Assembly: GCA_025738555.1 (NCBI GenBank)
Contig: JAOVFP010000024.1
Coordinates: forward strand, 434,001-498,000
DNA from: Cyathus striatus
Taxonomy: Eukaryota > Basidiomycota > Agaricomycetes > Agaricales > Nidulariaceae
Direction of reading: 5' to 3'
DNA length: 64,000 nt
Shown: positions 30,978 to 43,708 of the stretch, one piece after another
How positions within the stretch are numbered: the first letter of the stretch is position 1
How the letters are laid out: every line of letters starts with the position of its first letter
Position numbers and translations under genes: made by a program
Notes under the pieces: model-generated
Database searches by the model: none
Seen by the model: the letters and a program-made list of their open reading frames with translations, nothing else
Told to the model about the DNA's origin: nothing

Positions 30978-33172
30978 ATGACAGCTATCCTTTCCCCCTC
31001 TGACTCTCTCCAGCACTCCCGGCGCATCTCTCTCGATGACAACGAGATCGAGTACGTAAATGACTAGGCCACAGTGCACGCCCCACATTCACAACCTTCC
31101 TTTTCACAGTTATGCCTCTTCTTCAACTGACTGGCGAGCCAAGTATAATGAGGTGCGCTCCCCATGCCTCTTTTATGCCCCCGCATTCTACTCATACGCT
31201 GCAGGTTGTTGATATGTTAGCCGAGACTCGTGCAGAGCTGGATGATTTCCACTATGCAAGTAAGGAGCTCGAAGCAGAACTGGAAGCAGAACTTCAGCGA
31301 ACAGAGAAGGCGCAGCAGGATTTAAAGGTAAAAGTGGCGAGAGCAGAGACGGAACGTGATGAGTGGAAGGTTCGTTTTGGTCCTCTTACCGTACATAATA
31401 TTAAGGCTTTTCTAGGGTAAATTCATGTCCTTGCAAACTACACACAATACCACAACAACATCTCTTCAACGTGAGCTAGATAAACTTCGGCAGGAGCACC
31501 AGCAAATCAAAGTACAGTTACGAGAGCTCGAAATGGGTAATGATGATTTGGAACGCACTGAACGTGCTGTTTCGTCAAGTCTGGCAGACATGGAAGCCAA
31601 ATATTCTAAAGCGTTAGAGGAGAAGATATTACTTGAACATGAATTAATAGAGAAGGCTAATTTAGAGGAAGAGTCTCAAAGACTGAAAGACGAACTTCGA
31701 GGTGTGCCAACAATTTCTTTATTATTCGAAGCCGCTCACTTGCATTATTTATAGATGCCAATGTTGAGATATCCATCTTAAGGGACCAGCTCGTTGCTGC
31801 TGCTTCCTCTGCTAAGAGTGCTTCACACACTCCCTCCACTTCAATCCACAAATCTCCACCATCGGATGATAATCTGCTCGATGTCAAACCACCTCCTGAC
31901 TTCCAGCTGTCGGAGCTTGGAGATAGCTCCGAAATGCCTCCCCCTCCCATTCCTTCTAGTGCGACCCCGAGAGCATCAAGTTCTTCTGGACAGTCTGCAC
32001 TTCTTCAAAGAGCAGGATTCAACAAACCTAATCTTATCAATACGTCAGGAATTGCTCGATCTGCCAACTTATCATCTTCATATAATAGTCCCACATCGAG
32101 TCCCAGGACACCACTACCTCGGGCTAATGTTTCTCGGAATTCATCTTCTGTCAGCAACTCTTCAGTATCATCTAACGCAACAGTAAAAAATAAGGGCGTG
32201 CAGATGGTGTCGGAGATGCGTGCGCGGGTACGAAATTTGGAACAGAAAATTCATACCCGCGTTCCTAGACTGCGAATGGGAAGTATTACAGGGCGGCAAA
32301 CCGGCGTGGGTCCTTCCAGTGGAAATATATTTAGTGGAGCATCGTCATCGTCGTCTTCAACCTCTCTCGCTTCCACAGCGAAAACAAGTTTGGAAAGTTT
32401 CTCCAATAGACGAAGTCACGATAGTGAGCAATCGAAAGTGGGAAAGAAAGACAAGGGCGATACTTCGGGTTGGGTGCTTATAATGGAGGACTCACCTTCC
32501 CCGGTCAAGGACAAAGAAAGGGAGTGCAGGGATAAACGCCGATTGTCAAGTCCTACTACTGCGCCTACTTCATTTCGCTCTGGGAGAGCGCTTTCGCCGA
32601 CACCAAGCCCTAGTAGATCCAGCTATTTAAATAAAAGTACCATGAATACTGGAATTCGCCGTCCCCAGTCGCGACTTTCGGGAGGTGCGCTAAGTTCAGC
32701 TACAAGCTCAATACCAACACCAGTTTCTCGACCTGCTACTCCTACCTTTTTACCTATTCCTTCCGTGCCTAATCCTTCTATTGGTCTAAAACGCTCAACG
32801 GGCCCTGGCGGCCCTAATCCATACTCACAGTCGAAGCGGTCATCTCTTGGTGTTACCGGTGTTGGAAAACCGGTTAACTCTGATATGACAGAGCTGGGAC
32901 ATTCAACGTCACGACCAGGTTCTAATACCCCTTCTTCGACGTCATCGTCCAGATATGCTACTGACGATTACAAACATCTTCCCAAGCTTCCCGCGCTTCA
33001 TTCAAATGTCACCGTACGCCCTCCCGCCAAGCCTGGTTCAGTTGCATCTTCTGCTCTCAGTAAAAGCCGTATCGGCCGTCCGAGTGGTAATGTCCGAAGA
33101 AATTCTGGCGACGCGATTTCGGATATGCCGAAGGACATCCGTGTTCGATCGAGCAATGCGACTGCAAATTGA
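30978..33172 (+). CDS. nudE: Nuclear distribution protein nudE (NDE1/NDEL1 family)
   Basis: Exons 30978-31051, 31110-31152, 31205-31369, 31416-31701 and 31755-33172 give 661 residues. The first 200 residues are a long coiled coil (YNEVVDMLAETRAELDDFHY, ELEAELEAELQRTEKAQQDL, ELDKLRQEHQQIKVQL), the Lis1- and dynein-binding part of NudE. A long Ser/Thr/Pro-rich tail follows, with a short conserved helix (GVQMVSEMRARVRNLEQKI). In filamentous fungi NudE works with Lis1 and dynein in nuclear migration along hyphae. The tail is of low complexity and likely phosphorylated; that is inference. Confidence 0.88.
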
Positions 33173-34008
33173 ATATAATTTCATTCTGTTGTGTTAATGG
33201 GATGTTTCATGTGAGACAGAAAGGTAGTAATGATACCTATGAACTTTACGCATGTCTACCTATTTTTTAACTTATCCATTCGTTTATATTATGACATTAC
33301 GCTAAATTATTGATGAAATGATTTCTCCTTGCCCATATATGATATGAACACCACAAGCGAAACCACATTTAATTATTATTCTAAATTTCCACTAACTTTA
33401 GTTAGTAGGGTTATAGGGTCGAGTTCAAATATTTTTTGGCAGTAAAATTCGATACCGACACGCCGACAGGGTCGTTGTGGTCATGCGCTGTAATCTTCGG
33501 CAATTTCCCTATTGCAGCTTTGTTCGTCCCATTCAAGTTACTTATTCACAAATTGTTCACAAAAGTCTTTCATGGTGCTGTAGTGTATGGGTTGCATTTT
33601 CTGTTTACTGTACTTGTCTGCGGAGATATATATGATATGTAGTATGTCCATCATGAAAGTTGTTGCCCAATGTGTCTGCTTCTTCTCTTTAGGTCTTGGG
33701 TCAACATCAATTGTGTTATGTTAAGTATAAGTAAGTATGTCAAACTTATTATTGCTTCTTACCATCACATTTCTATATTCAATTTTAATTAGTTTACATA
33801 AATGTTTACTTACATCTAAGTAGTTAGTGGGCTCTGCCGGCAACAGCCGGCTCTAGGTATTATTTTGTAGCCTTACTTAACAGCACGTGATTAAGTAATA
33901 TAGCTGGGGGTTACCCATTGATATTTACTAAGTACGCATGCAATACTCATGTACATAGTACGTACAAGTTAAAACGAACTCATATCTCGCCTACAAGAAT
34001 TTCGACGT
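33173..34008. other. Intergenic, nudE to MED5
   Basis: No gene is recognised. TAAGTA-type phrases are dense between 33715 and 33905, and an imperfect palindrome (GCCGGCAACAGCCGGC) lies at about 33836-33851. A CACGTG E-box core sits near 33884. The frame at 33436-33642 has no support. Confidence 0.4.
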
Positions 34009-37000
34009 ATGTCATTGCTAGAATTGACCAGAAACTCATTTCAGAGTGGGATATCTGCACGCAAGGTCAATTGTACTTTCTTTTCGTTGAAGCTACCTAA
34101 ATACTCATATGTTATTTAGTGGCTTTCACTGTGTAAACTACTTATTTCTAAGGACGGTATCGCTTACAGCTCAGAGAATGTCGAAAAAACATTGAGTAGT
34201 GAGTTAACTTCATATTATTTCGATACGTCAGTGAAACGTTAATGGTAATTAAATTCTTGTGAAGATGCCGTTCTTTCGTTGTTTCGTTCGTATCCTGGCG
34301 ACCCAGATTTGCAAGAATACTTGAGATTCCCACTTCAAGAAGGAACAATCTCAGTGGCTGTATTTGTATCGACTATGCTTCAAGCCGTCAGATCTCCCGA
34401 ATTGCATACGCCAACTACACTTCAGATGCTATGTTCCGTCGCGTTGGACGCGCACAAGGCTTCTGGACTTCCAGCATTGGGTTCTATAATTCTTCACTCG
34501 GAATCACCTATTTCGATTCTAAACATAGTACAGGATGCATTGGCATTTCTCAGGATCTCGCATTCCATACCAATCTCTCATTTACACAATTCATCATCTG
34601 AATTGGTTATACTTATTCTTTCCTGTGTAACCGATCTATCTCAAGTTCCTTCTGCGCAGGCGATGGTGAACTATGCAGATGTCAATGACTTAATGCACAG
34701 CTTTCGTCTGTCGCCTGATGTTCGTCAAGCATTAGATGACTTTGCACTGTCGCTCAGTTATGTCATCGGAGACGAAGCAAAGGCTGCAAGGGAGGCTCAA
34801 ACGATCCATAGCATTCAATTTGCTCTTAACAAAGGGGATATACTCGGACCCAGCTCTGAATCAGATGTTGTCACATTGAGCTTAATTTTGCACCATTTGG
34901 TAGTAAATGTATTTTGTCGTGTTTCACGTATTCTCAACTCTTTGTGTTAGGTTTCACGCAGCGGAATTTGCTGTGGTTCTGGGAATGGACCGGATGCAGT
35001 TGCATTACTTGTTGGAGTATTTAGGTGGTCCTCTTGGTCGCCGGCTGTGTTTTACACCCAACTATTATTTACATCATTTCTTTGCCTCTCGCAAAATCCC
35101 TCTCGTTCTCTATTATGGCGCGCATTTATAGTTGGACGTGTGAGTAATGCTCATACCTCATATTTCATGGACTATGCTGAATGCTATTACTGCGTTAGTT
35201 GCCATTGTTACTTAAATCTTTCGAATCCGTTGTCACTGCTGATGGAAACGTTGACCTCGATTGGGTATGTTTTCCGATTAACACGAACTCCTGTACTAAC
35301 CAGTTAACAGCGTGCTTCAATTCAAGCTGCTGTGTTGTCTCTCTTTCGTCGCACCGATATTCTCGACACTTGCGATATCATACTTGCGAGAAATCGTACA
35401 TCTACTACTGAAGATGCTGCGTATGTTATTGTTTTCTGAAATTAAAGTTTTGGTTTATAATATGTCCTTAGATCGCTGACACGCGAGTTTCTAAGACATT
35501 TGCTTGGTTTAGACCTGATAGATATGGGTTTCACAGCTCAAGTTGATGCATCTATATCCAATCATGGACCTACAAGACTTCAGTCTGAATGTCATGATGC
35601 AAACATTGACCTGCCAGTTATGAGATTTTAGCATTCTTCCAAGCGTCTACTGACTGTTATGAGCAGAGTTATCTAGATTTGAAGCTGACTTCGGATTTAA
35701 GCTTGGATGATTATCGCATATGGATCGATCGTATCGTAAAGGACACCAATGCTCATAACGCGTTTGCAACCTTACTTTTGAAAGTGAGTTCTATGCAATT
35801 TTATCGGCGCAATATCTGATGTTAATATCAAATCAATAGCGTTTTGTTTCTCTTACCAACACACTTGAAGTGGAATCATTGAGTACTGTCTGCAAGGTCT
35901 TGTGTTTAAATGATATGGTGCTCGACATCGTGGCGTTACATATTAAAGTTTCTGATATGGTTTACTACGCCCTCATATTCTTGGAAAGATACGATTGCGA
36001 AACCATCGGCGAGTATATATTCGATGTATTGAGCGTGTGGTAACTAATGTTCCTTACACACCAGGCGACCCCCAGACAGCATACAGCCATCTAGGCGATA
36101 TTGTATTATTCGTACAATACGTTCTGGCACGTTTTCAGGTAAGCTTCGTGACCTTTTATCTGTTCATCCTTTTACATTATCAAGTTCAACGCTAGGACTT
36201 TTATTATGGATGGAAGATCGGTTTCATCAGCATTCCTAAGATCCGCCGAAATTATATACTCTGCAGAAAATTTGTCTGTCGAAGAGACTACTTGCTTTAG
36301 TGCATGGTTTAAGGCGTTATTTGATAGCAGTAGTGAAGGGATTGAAGATACGATACTAAGGTAAGGCGTGTACATTAACTTCGCATATTATCGGTGACAT
36401 CTTTACCCTTTCAGAGCTACTCAACCGAAAATGCTCCTCCGAATATCAGCGACGCTGTTTTCGCAAGCAATAATGGCCATGTTGGCTCAAAAGATTGATG
36501 GCGATGTTCTATCCAATGGAGTCTCCTACTTTACTGGACCATTACTGAATTGGACTCTTGTTGGTGTAATCAAGGCTCTCGTCAAGGAAATTCAACAAAA
36601 AGGGTGTGTATTGTGCTGTATTTACACTTTTTTATTACTGTATACTGATTTAGAAAAGGACTGTTGCAGTAACACACCTAGAGGTGCTGCAGACGCTTAT
36701 ATTGTCTCCCTCATGTCCACGACCGGTGTTAGCTCTCTGCAGTCCGCAGGTTGCTTTCTTGTTGACCTGGGTTGGAAAGGCAATCCCTTCAACCCCTAGC
36801 TTTGACGCCGCAGCTATACGGCGGGTCATTGCAGAGAACGCTAACATAAAAGATCTGAGTGTGTGCAATTACCTTGTTATGTTTTTCATCATGTTAAACG
36901 ATGGCACTTCAGGTGCGAGCTCATACGATTCCTTCAGCATGCATGTCTGGCAGGAATATCCAAAGCATGCCATACAAGATGCTTTCTTAATGTCCAAATC

Positions 37001-37502
37001 CCAAAAAGCACCAAAATTGGACATCGAGAAGTGTCTTACGATGACTTCGCCATCGAAATTTCTACATTTGCTGTGGACAGAAATGATGACATCTGCAAGT
37101 CTCGGAGAACTGGAAGTCTGCAAACGCATAGCAACTTTCGTTCTCACTACTCCCAGGACATCTGGAATTCCGCCCCTGTTACCCATATTCATTCATGTCG
37201 TATTACCATCCTTGATCGTGGCTATAGATCGACAACAGACATCAGAACAAACAGTGAACATTGAACTTATGGCAACTGTAATATCATCAGTCCTTACGTC
37301 TATGCTACATCTCGAATGGGCCATTCGTTCCGTGTCTGGCCATCATCGTCCCGTACTTGGCGAATCAAGTTCTAGTGTAGCAAGGCGACTTGCCCATTAC
37401 TTACAACGAAGAACCCATAGTACTGTCAATGGAATGATTGTTCAACGTCTCGCTTCATCACAGTCCTTTGTTGCCAATTTTCCTATGTTTCTGGGTAATT
37501 AA
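34009..37502 (+). CDS. MED5: Mediator complex subunit 5 (Med5/Nut1-like)
   Basis: Thirteen exons (34009-34065, 34120-34198, 34265-34899, 34951-35139, 35199-35264, 35311-35420, 35472-35616, 35667-35783, 35840-36008, 36065-36138, 36185-36360, 36415-36603, 36659-37502) keep phase throughout and give 949 residues. The opening MSLLELTRNSFQSGISARKW and the later SLFRSYPGDPDLQEYL, FTGPLLNWTLVGVIKALV and SSQSFVANFPMF fit fungal Med5 of the Mediator tail module, a helical repeat protein with no catalytic motif. The intron at 36009 has a GC donor (GCGAGT). Identity rests on overall pattern and length rather than a short diagnostic motif, so the subunit name is less sure than the gene model. Confidence 0.75.
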
Positions 37503-37681
37503 ATATTTAAAATTTTGAAGTATAACATTGGTGGTATGACATTATAAATTCCGCATAGGTGCTAACTGGCATGTGACCGGAATCCTACAAAATTCAATAG
37601 GCGCAATATCGTCGTTATACACCCACAGTAGAAGGTGCTAATAGGCGCGTAAGTATCGTAGACGTAGAATATCACTTTCAA

Positions 37682-39353
37682 TTACTTACGGCAGCATGCA
37701 TTTTCAACGGGATCGCATTCTTGATCCGGGGGGCACACTATCAGACATGACGTCTCATCTGTCGTCTGCGAGATGTCAATATTTGTTATGCAAATGCAAC
37801 ATATACTAGTCAATACCTTTAAATGATCATCTGGCAATACACCTGCTAAATGGTAATATTCTGGTTGTATGGTGCTGGAATGAATTCCGAGATAATGCAA
37901 CACTTTGCGAATCTCCGCCGCTACTGGCATAAAGTCGTGGTTTCTGGACGCCATAACATGCACAGATGCCACTATCTTTGATTCAGAAAGCTGCCAAACA
38001 TGTAGTTCGTGAAGTGAAAGAACTCCATCCACAGCCAGAATGGCCTCTTTTACTTCGTCCAAGGAAACAGTAGGAGGCACTCCTTGAAGAAGGATAAACG
38101 AAGCACTTCGAACTAGCAAGAAAAAATATGAGAAGAATGCTTTGAATTTGAATGAATATTTACCGAGAGGTAGCGCACTGGAAAATATAATTACAGTAAT
38201 CACCAAACTGATCACAGGATCGAAATAATATTTGAAGCTCCATGAGCTGAGCCATATGACAAGGCCAGTGGCAATAACGCCGACGTTTCCAAGAGCATCA
38301 CCAACAACGTGAAGCACAAGAGCACGCATGTTCATGGACCCCGAATGCGAATGGCGTTTGTGGCCTGATGGACGTAATGTTTCGGGGGATTCATTATGAA
38401 GAAGAGGTGTATCTTCAGTAGAGACAGAAGCTGAGGCAAGGACATCACGCTGAGAAATATCATGCGCTGTTTGCACCAATGAGGCACGGGTTGCGGCAGG
38501 GTGTCCACAAAGCGAAGAATAGGACTCCGAAGGGGAACGTGTGGGTGACCGAGAAGAGGACCGACCCCGAATATGTACTGGCTGCTTTTGGGTTGGAGTC
38601 ACGTCACCAGGCGCAGACAAGTGACTGATTGATGTAACACTGGGTGGCTTTGACTCCGGAGATGAATGGGAATGAGCATGCCCATGCTCTGCAATTAGAG
38701 TTAGGACCAAAATTGGGAAGTACATAGGCATTTCAGCGACGTACCGTGAAATAGAAATAGTCCGACGATGTTAGAAGCTAAACCTAGTGAACCGACAATA
38801 ACGACAAGCTTCGGGTTCGATATTTCTATAACAGGATCAAACCGGGGAGAAGCATATGTAAAGGAATGCACCCACCTGGAGTACTGAAGAAGCGTTCCAA
38901 AGCCTCGAGGGAAATGGAAAAGCATAGTGCTAGCAAGAAGACACCATTGACAAGCGCAGCAAGAATTTCTGCCCTATGCCACCCATACGAGTAACGAGAA
39001 TCCGTTGAACTAGCTTTGGTTAACTGAACAAAGGTCAGATGTCATTTTGAAACGAGATTTTATAGTTGTCACCTTGATAGCATAAAGAGCCACTATTAGA
39101 CTCATGACATCACTGAAAGAGACGTTTGTAAAGGTCACTACTGCAAGACTGAGACAACATACTTCAGCATGTGGAAGCTGTCTGCAACAAGAGCCAGTGA
39201 TCCCACAGCATAACCTAGGAAGACAGAGATGGGTGAACGGACACGGATAGAGGAGGAAGTGAAATAGGGCATACCAACAATAAGCTCGACGAAGAAGAAA
39301 ACGACGTCAATTACGAGGAGGAGAGTAATCCGTGCAGAGCGAGATAGTCCCAT
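37682..39353 (-). CDS. Zinc transporter, cation diffusion facilitator family (Zrc1/Cot1-like)
   Basis: Exons 39353-39275, 39214-39163, 39112-39073, 39023-38876, 38825-38745, 38688-38164, 38112-37817 and 37765-37682 give 434 residues. Helix II has the metal site in VADSFHMLNDVMS (H-x3-D), and helix V has HVVGDALGNVGV (H-x3-D). Between them lies a loop with a His cluster (HEHGHAHSHS) and a long Ser-rich segment. The C-terminal cytosolic part (LSLHELHVWQLSESKIVASV) is the usual CDF dimerisation domain. A Cys-rich end (SCLIVCPPDQECDP...ACC) is common in fungal vacuolar members. The likely role is zinc or cobalt loading of the vacuole. Confidence 0.9.
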
Positions 39354-40707
39354 GTTGTATCAAAGATTGGAGAGCGAAGGGGATTAGATTGACCGATAGA
39401 GTGAGAAAAGGAGAGGATTATGCGGGCTTATAGCAGTTTTCCAATGTCATAGCTTTACGGAATCGATTCTGATTCTAAGAAAAGAGTTGATTGAACTTAT
39501 TTATGCGAAGGCAGTGTCGGCATGGTTGGCCATCATTTGTAACATTATCTAATCATTCCCATTCAAACTTGTCAGCGCTTAGATATGTGGCGCATGTCAC
39601 TGAAGGCCCTCATGGGAATGCTGCAATGTCTTCGGGAAATATATCATCCTTAGCGCTCATATATTCCTTGCTTGCAAGTATCGTCAATTTTATAATCGAA
39701 CTAAGTAGTGTCTGCCAGCCCTCGCTCGGCTCTCCCTCTACCAATACGTATGTTGTACACTGAAATCATCATAGGCAACCCATCGAAAACGATTGGTGCA
39801 CTTTTATTATATTTTTAGCTATTTATCTAGGCGCACGCAAATTTTTTGGGGTGTAAGATATAAAAATAGCATTTCCAGGAACAACCCGAGCTCTTGCAAA
39901 TCGATTGACTGCTTGCAAGTTGCAACGTTAAACACTTGTGTCACGTGTATTCCGGCTGTAGCCTGTGGAAATGGTCTTTGCTCTCGCAAATTGTATATGT
40001 ATATGCAGTTCAACGTTTAACTGTACAATGTACATACTATACTTCTCCTATTGTCCCCTCCCTCAGCTTATTTGTTTGCTAGGCATGGCTACGGTAGTAC
40101 GTAATCAATTGGTGTTTGGGTATTAATAATATATCTACCGTTTATGATTTAAGTACTTGTTTGCTGCGTAAAAACCTGTATCCCGCAAGCTCACCAATAA
40201 GTACGTCAAAAAAAACTATGATAAAATTTGCAAAGAGCTCATTGCCGGTATTTGAAAAACATGCAGATGAGTAGTATAACCCCAGGCCCCTTGAATTTTG
40301 ACTCCAAGGGCCGGTGATTGTACATGTGTACCAACGGCTTCTAATGCGGAGAGTTAAGTACCAATGAATTACAGTTACTTATTTTAACTCAGATAAGTTA
40401 AGAAAATTCAGGATGTACTAAGTATACTTAAGTACATGTAAAAAGTAAGTATATTAATTTACGTAATATCTGCGTTCTATGTAAAAGACATTTCAATCCT
40501 TAAGCAAAGAGAAATGCTTGAGAGCCCTAATGCGAATTAGAGGAATCCACAGACTTGCGAAGGAATCTGCCACATTGAATTGAAATGTGTAATAATAACC
40601 ATATAAATTTGTTTGGAACTGATTGTCAAGAGCTTCTACTTTTTTCAAGGGAAGCTATCATACAACTCGAAAGTTCATCTCTTCCGTGTTACAGCAACTT
40701 CAACAAA
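39354..40707. other. Divergent intergenic region, CDF transporter and eIF3h
   Basis: About 1.35 kb separate the two start codons. No protein gene is recognised; the frame at 39491-39763 shows no domain. A hairpin with a GGCCC(C)TTG/CAAGGGCC stem lies at 40285-40312. TAAGTA-like phrases are frequent at 40360-40460. Confidence 0.45.
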
Positions 40708-42077
40708 ATGAGCGCACCTTCAATGGCAGCAGCTTTGGCTGCATCTTTACCTAGTGCTCCTGCTGCTCCTGCCGCTCCTACAACGACTTATGAGGCGATC
40801 CCCGCGTCGATGGCCAAGGTGATTGACATTGAGGCTGAGATCCCTTTGACTTGCGTTCAGCTGGACGGGATGGTTTGTTTTCACTTTTGGTTAACTTCAT
40901 ATAGTGGCTTAATTTTAGGCAAATGAATAGGTTGTGACTAAAATTATCAAACACGCTCGCGAGGCACCATCCACGACTGCACATGGACTGTTGCTCGGTC
41001 TTGACTTGGATGGCATTCTTGAGGTTTCAAATTCATTTCCACTTCCTCATCACACGAACGACGACGACGATAAATCAGCAAAGTCTATTGGTATGTTTCT
41101 TTTTCGTCGATGGATCTCATATCAACTGATGGAGATAACATTGCGCAGCGCGACACCAGGCCTCCATGCTGCGCTCTCTGAAAGAAGTTCAGGCGGATGA
41201 CAGCGTTATTGGATATTATCAAGCAACGACACTTGGGGCGTTCTTTAACCAAACTCTGGTGGACACGCAAGCTATTCATAAGGACAAGCTAAGACACGGC
41301 GGAATTGTCATTGTTCACGGTTCGTGTGCAGATTTCTGGATTGAGATGTAGATGTTGACTGCTGGGGATTGGTTAGATATTTCACAGACAGCAAGGGGCA
41401 ATGCCTCGTTCCGTGCGTACCGTCTAACGGCATCGTTCATGGAAGCATATAAAAAAGCCAACTTTAGCACGGCAAGGTAAGAGTGAATTGGGGAAAGTGT
41501 GTTGTGACATGTATTGACGGGGGGGGGGATGTGATGCAGCCTGGTGAACCACCGACTTACGTTCTCGTCAATACTGGAAGAAGTGCCGCTGCAAATCCGC
41601 ACGAATGCGCTGCTGAGCACGTTCCTGGGCTCGGTTACGCAGGGGAGGACTTGTTCTAGTAAGGAAGATGAGGCAGAAGGGGGGAGGGAAGGGTCGGTAG
41701 AACGGTCATGGACGGTTCTTGAGCTGGGAAGGGCAGGGGTGACGCGGAATCTGGAACAGATAGTGGAAGCGGTAGATGCGTATCGGACGGAAGAGGGCAA
41801 CGTCTCGTACCTGACACGACAGATTGCACGTGAGAAGGCAAAGGCAGAAAGTTACATGGCGAAGCGAAAAGAGGAAAATGTGGGACGGATTGCGCAGGGA
41901 CTGGCACCGCTGCCCGAGGAGGACGTGGGCCGGCTGTTCAAGATACCCGCGGAGCCCAGCCGGCTGGAGAGCATGCTGCTGCTGGGACAGATCGATGCTT
42001 ATGCGAAGAGCCTCTCTGAGAGTGCAAGCACGGGGCTGGTTAAGATGTACGGGGCGAGGGCGAGCTCTGATGCATGA
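40708..42077 (+). CDS. eIF3h: Translation initiation factor eIF3 subunit h
   Basis: Exons 40708-40872, 40931-41090, 41149-41319, 41377-41476 and 41540-42077 give 377 residues. After an Ala/Pro-rich start comes the MPN domain: VQLDGMVVTKIIKHARE, TAHGLLLGLDLDGILEVSNS, VIGYYQATTLGAFFNQTLVD. It lacks the catalytic JAMM residues, as eIF3h does. The C-terminal part (YLTRQIAREKAKAESYMAKR, EPSRLESMLLLGQIDAYAKS) is the helical region that joins the eIF3 octamer. Residues 220-245 form an acidic, less conserved insertion (SSKEDEAEGGREGS). Intron 4 contains a G run near 41520. Confidence 0.9.
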
Positions 42078-42465
42078 TGTATGACTAGATTAGATAATGT
42101 GTAGTGATATGAGTGTGATGCTTGTGACTGGTGATGTGGGTGTGTGTTTCAAGCGTGTTCAGTGTTTTATAGTGTTGTTTTGTGACATGTTTTACACAGT
42201 GATCTTGTTTTACAAGTAGAATGATGTGTGACAGTGATATCTACATACTAAATGTAATCACAGATTGTCAAGGAGATGGCATCAAAGGCAGAGGCTATGC
42301 AAACACGCGACAACACTCGCCTTTCTCTTTTTTTGCACTACCAAGTACTTACACTATCAGCTATTTAACCTACTCTCCTTAACCTTGTCCACGTCTCCCA
42401 GCCCCTTTCTCCTCCCCTCCTTATATCCCCTCCTTCCTCCAGCCTCTCCTTTCCCAGTCCTAGCC
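42078..42465. other. Intergenic, eIF3h to the DPBB gene
   Basis: GT-rich 3' flank followed by a pyrimidine-rich promoter/leader (CTTTCTCCTCCCCTCC). No further gene is seen. Confidence 0.5.
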
Positions 42466-43449
42466 ATGTCTTACGCAAAGTGCCTTCTTCTCTTCCTCTC
42501 TCTCTTTGCCTCTGCACACGCACTTGCCACGTCCCATCTCGCCCGCAGTCCCATCCACCACCGCGTCCTCGCACACCGTGCCGCCTCCCCCTCCCCCCTT
42601 CAGATTCCTCCCCTCCCCGTGAGGAAACGTGCTTCTGGAAAGCGATGCAAGCAGCGTCCCACCTCCTCTTCGCTCGCCCCGGCTGCTTCCTCCACTGCTC
42701 CCGTTGCAAACGTCGCTCCCACCCCCTCCATCGCCTCGTCCTCTGTCGCACTGCAAACCACCCAGGAGAAGCCCTCGTCCTCCTCAAAGGTCGTCACCAC
42801 TACTGAGGAGCAAGCGCAGCCCACCACCACCACCACCAAGGAGAAGCCAACCACAACCGAGGAAAAGCCATCTACCACAGCAGTTCCCACCACCACCAAG
42901 GCTGAGGTATCTGCTCAGGCTGCCGAGGCCACTTCTTCTTCTGACCTTCCTTCCTTCATGGTTGGTACTCAAACCGGACAGGGTACTTTCTATGGCAGTA
43001 AGCCTTTCTTCTCCGTTCTTGCAAAAAGAAAAAAAAAACTCAGTTTTTGCAGCTGGTTTGGGTGCGTGTGGCATCGTCAACACAGACACCGATTTTATTG
43101 CTGCCGCTTCCAAACTGCTGTTCGACAACTTTCCGTAAGTCTGCCGCGCGTTCTATCTTCCAACTATTTTTCTCACATCGGCCATAGTGGATACACCCGT
43201 GTCAACCCCAACAACAATCCCATCTGCAACAGAAAGGTCAAGGCTACCTGTACGCATTTCTAAATTTGCATCTCTCCATCGCACCTATTTATGTCTCTTC
43301 CAGACCAGGGCAAGTCAGTCACAGTTGCCATCACAGACCGCTGTGAAGCTTGTGCTGTTACTGATCTTGACTTTTCCCCCTCCGCCTTTGACCAACTTGC
43401 TGATGAAGCCGTTGGCCGTATCTCTGGCATGACCTGGGAGTGGCTCTAA
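42466..43449 (+). CDS. Secreted double-psi beta-barrel protein (expansin/RlpA-like)
   Basis: Exons 42466-42997, 43053-43134, 43188-43249 and 43304-43449 give 273 residues. A signal peptide (AKCLLLFLSLFASAHA) is followed by a Ser/Thr/Pro-rich linker of about 130 residues with KPTTTEEKPSTT-like repeats, likely O-glycosylated. The C-terminal barrel has GQGTFYGTGLGACG, PICNRKVKATYQGKSV and ITDRCEACAVTDLDFS, with the barrel Asp and paired Cys. Agaricomycetes hold many such proteins, often up-regulated in fruiting bodies; no enzymatic activity can be assigned. The start is the first ATG before the hydrophobic stretch. Confidence 0.87.
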
Positions 43450-43708
43450 TACCCTCTCTTTCCCTTTCTCTCTTTATTCGTAATTACCATGTTTCCAGTG
43501 CTCACTCACGCCTAGTGCGGATCTCATATGAGATTGGAGTGCACCGCACACCTTATGACGCTTCGACAGCTGCCTTGCATGTCAAGGCCTTATGTTATGC
43601 AGGCAGGCATTGATCATAGAATTGAATTCTATGTAAGATAGAGAATGGCGCAGGGCGTCAATCAGAATACATATATATACATATATTTGTGTAGAGGTCG
43701 AGATCATT

